Made by a program: the position numbers and the translations under genes
Notes under the pieces: generated by a model
Told to the model about the DNA's origin: nothing
The model's input: the letters and a program-made list of their open reading frames with translations, nothing else
Databases searched by the model: none
Assembly (NCBI GenBank): GCA_003445715.1
Contig: DMCS01000008.1
Span: forward strand, 1-15,337
Direction of reading: 5' to 3'
From: Candidatus Mesolinea sp.
GTDB lineage: Bacteria; Chloroflexota; Anaerolineae; Anaerolineales; Anaerolineaceae
DNA: 15,337 bases
In this document: in pieces, positions 13,946 through 15,337 of the stretch
Position numbering within the stretch: the stretch's first letter is position 1
How the letters are laid out: every line of letters starts with the position of its first letter

Positions 13946-14380
13946 TTATTTTTTGATTTTAAACATTTGCAGTAAACGGTTTATGCCTGCCATAGATTGA
14001 TAAAGCTTAATCACAGGTTCGGTCACATTATCACTAAGGAATTTTACCGTACCTTTGAGATTATTGACAGTCTCCGTGGTTGAGTCCAAAATCGGTTTTA
14101 CTTCATTTTGCAGCAGATTGCTCAAAGAAGCAAGCTGAACAATCAGCACAATCATGGCGACGCCGATAATGAACATCTCTACAGCCAACAAGATGATAAA
14201 TATATCCCGCACTTTGCTAGTAACTTCCTGGGGCTGCTGAGAAAGGATCACAATGCCGGCAATAAGAAGCCCAATAAGCAAAACTGCAATTATGATCACC
14301 CAAGCGGTGCTGCCTTTTTTGGGCGATTCGGGTTGTGCATTGATTTCTGTGGTAATTCTTTCTGGTTGGATCTCGTCCAT
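13946..14380 (-). CDS. Two-TM membrane protein, DUF948-like
   Basis: The 144-aa product starts with about 22 polar residues and then has two hydrophobic helices (about 26-46 and 59-83). The C-terminal part (NEVKPILDSTTETVNNLKGT and on) has the spaced pattern of an amphipathic helix, as in DUF948 proteins often encoded beside YtxH genes. Function is unknown; the pairing suggests an envelope-associated or stress-linked role. GAAAGGAAAC lies just before ATG 14380, with a TATAAT box at 14405-14400. Family assignment rests on layout and context more than on a sharp motif. Confidence 0.7.
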   Translation of the reverse strand: MDEIQPERITTEINAQPESPKKGSTAWVIIIAVLLIGLLIAGIVILSQQPQEVTSKVRDIFIILLAVEMFIIGVAMIVLIVQLASLSNLLQNEVKPILDSTTETVNNLKGTVKFLSDNVTEPVIKLYQSMAGINRLLQMFKIKK

Positions 14381-14399
14381 AGTTTCCTTTCAAAATATT

Positions 14400-14405
14400 A
14401 TTATA
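14400..14405 (-). promoter_or_regulatory. -10 box for the DUF948-ytxH pair
   Basis: TATAAT on the minus strand, 19 nt before the DUF948-like start codon, in the 57-nt gap after scpA. It would give a short leader that just includes the Shine-Dalgarno site. No clear -35 box is seen. Confidence 0.45.
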
Positions 14406-14437
14406 ACCGATTTTCCATATTCATGTTTTTTCAGACA

Positions 14438-15208
14438 TTAATCTTCGAAGCTGAACTCAGCTTCTTGGTTAGTAAGAAGGCTTTCCTGAGCAGAAATCAA
14501 AATATCTGCAAAAATACAACTTTGTTCAATCTTTACCAAGTCTTGCTTGACGAGTTCTAAAACAGCTAAGAATACAACGATAGTATTCAGCCGCGAATGA
14601 TTATTCCCAACCAAGGTTTGAAAGCTAGTATGCTTAGTTTCGTGCAAAATTGAAATGATTTCTTGAACCTTTCGTTTGAGCGTGACTTTTGGGATACTTA
14701 TGATGGAGCTCACTGTTGGGGTTGTTTCGGAAGCGACGATGTTCAGCAACGCCTCAACCAGATCATGAAGTTCCAAACCGGACAGGTCCACTTTGATGGT
14801 TGTGGGAAATGATTGGGGAACATGCACATAGCTCCGAAGGTGAGCATTGATGCGTTCGTCTAACCAGTGAGCTTGCTGTTTGATCTGGCGGTAAAGTATG
14901 AGCTGCTGTGCTAAGCTTTCCCCTGGGTCTTCTTCCTCTTCATGAACTGGCGGGTGAGGAAGTAAGGCTTCGGATTTGATTTGAATAAGTTTGGCGGCTG
15001 TGACCATGAACGCAGAAATGTAATCTGGGTCTGTATCACGATGTGAGCGAATATATTCCAAAAATTGGTCTGTCACCTGAGCAATCGCGAGCTTGGTGAT
15101 ATCCAGCTCAGCTTTTTGGATAAGGTCTAGCAATAAATCTAAGGGACCAGAATAAACATCGGTGTCAATTTCATATGCGTTGGTTTGGGGCTGCCAAAGT
15201 TTGCTCAT
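14438..15208 (-). CDS. scpA: Segregation and condensation protein A (kleisin)
   Basis: ScpA bridges the SMC heads and binds ScpB in the bacterial condensin that compacts and separates chromosomes. The 256-aa product has the N-terminal SMC-binding region (VYSGPLDLLLDLIQKAELDI), TDQFLEYI, the AAKLIQIKSEALLP motif, a charged linker with EEEED, and a C-terminal winged-helix region (LNTIVVFLAVLELVKQDLV). Start: ATG 15208 is chosen because a TATAAT box lies 6 nt upstream; an upstream in-frame ATG at 15232 and a start at 15268 would precede the transcription start. There is no Shine-Dalgarno site, again suggesting leaderless mRNA. scpB is not in the window; the genes downstream are unrelated. Confidence 0.95.
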   Translation of the reverse strand: MSKLWQPQTNAYEIDTDVYSGPLDLLLDLIQKAELDITKLAIAQVTDQFLEYIRSHRDTDPDYISAFMVTAAKLIQIKSEALLPHPPVHEEEEDPGESLAQQLILYRQIKQQAHWLDERINAHLRSYVHVPQSFPTTIKVDLSGLELHDLVEALLNIVASETTPTVSSIISIPKVTLKRKVQEIISILHETKHTSFQTLVGNNHSRLNTIVVFLAVLELVKQDLVKIEQSCIFADILISAQESLLTNQEAEFSFED

Positions 15209-15214
15209 AGCGCA

Positions 15215-15227
15215 ATTATACCCTTCC
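15215..15227 (-). promoter_or_regulatory. scpA promoter -10 element; predicted leaderless start
   Basis: GGAAGGGTATAAT on the minus strand ends 6 nt before the scpA ATG, so RNA should begin at the start codon. It shares GGGTATAAT with the glmS and ricT promoters. No -35 box of quality is seen. Confidence 0.55.
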
Positions 15228-15337
15228 TTCATGCTTATCTTGCGCCTATGTGATAATTGTAAGAGCAAAGTGATAATGTCCTAAAGTAGCAAAATAGAAA
15301 TGCCTAGATTCAAGTATCAGTCTTTGAATCGCTTAGT

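Noticed and set aside
13782..14000. 72-aa + strand frame across ytxH and the DUF948-like gene
   Set aside because: It is antisense to two genes with good starts, ribosome binding sites and family layout.
15307..15330. GATTCAA/TTGAATC inverted repeat at the right edge
   Set aside because: Arms are 7 bp, AT-rich, with a 10-nt loop and no T-run, and the neighbouring gene is outside the window, so no role can be assigned.
1..15337. Mobile element, phage, CRISPR or defence system
   Set aside because: All sizeable coding regions are housekeeping or metabolic; I saw no transposase, integrase, spaced direct repeats or target-site duplications.

Overview
The window looks like core chromosome of a bacterium from Chloroflexota, probably Anaerolineae-like. 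This is an inference from gene content, protein character, moderate base composition, weak -35 boxes and very short or absent 5' leaders; no rRNA or other decisive marker is present. I see no insertion sequence, phage gene, CRISPR array or integration scar.

Left half, + strand (1-5783). The window opens with a promoter-like -10 box and a 5' leader that carries the conserved core of a glmS ribozyme (about 69-190). It sits directly in front of glmS (271-2112), which makes glucosamine-6-phosphate. The ribozyme is unusual: about 38 nt forming two small hairpins are inserted between the P2 strand and the AUCGA segment, and the usual P3/P4 appendage is cut down to one small hairpin. Then follow mrp (Fe-S carrier-type P-loop ATPase without the usual C-terminal CxxC), a ricT/PSP1-domain gene with a probably leaderless promoter, a PIG-L/LmbE-type zinc deacetylase and a small THEP1-like NTPase.

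Right half, - strand (15208 down to 5849). In transcription order: scpA (chromosome condensation), a two-TM DUF948-like protein, a YtxH-like envelope protein, tRNA-Asp(GTC) with its own promoter and terminator, a P2-type cation ATPase, an ABC1/UbiB-family kinase-like protein and a GH31 glycosidase. The two halves converge between 5783 and 5849, with no clear shared terminator.

How it fits together: most genes are housekeeping and need not share one pathway. The clearest functional link is the ribozyme with glmS, where the enzyme's product would trigger cleavage of its own mRNA. The deacetylase may also act on an amino sugar, but that is only suggestive. Best leads are the divergent ribozyme architecture, the shared 12-mer TCGGGGTATAAT in front of glmS and ricT (with a similar leaderless site at scpA), and a perfect 10-bp inverted repeat across the promoter region of the ABC1 gene.
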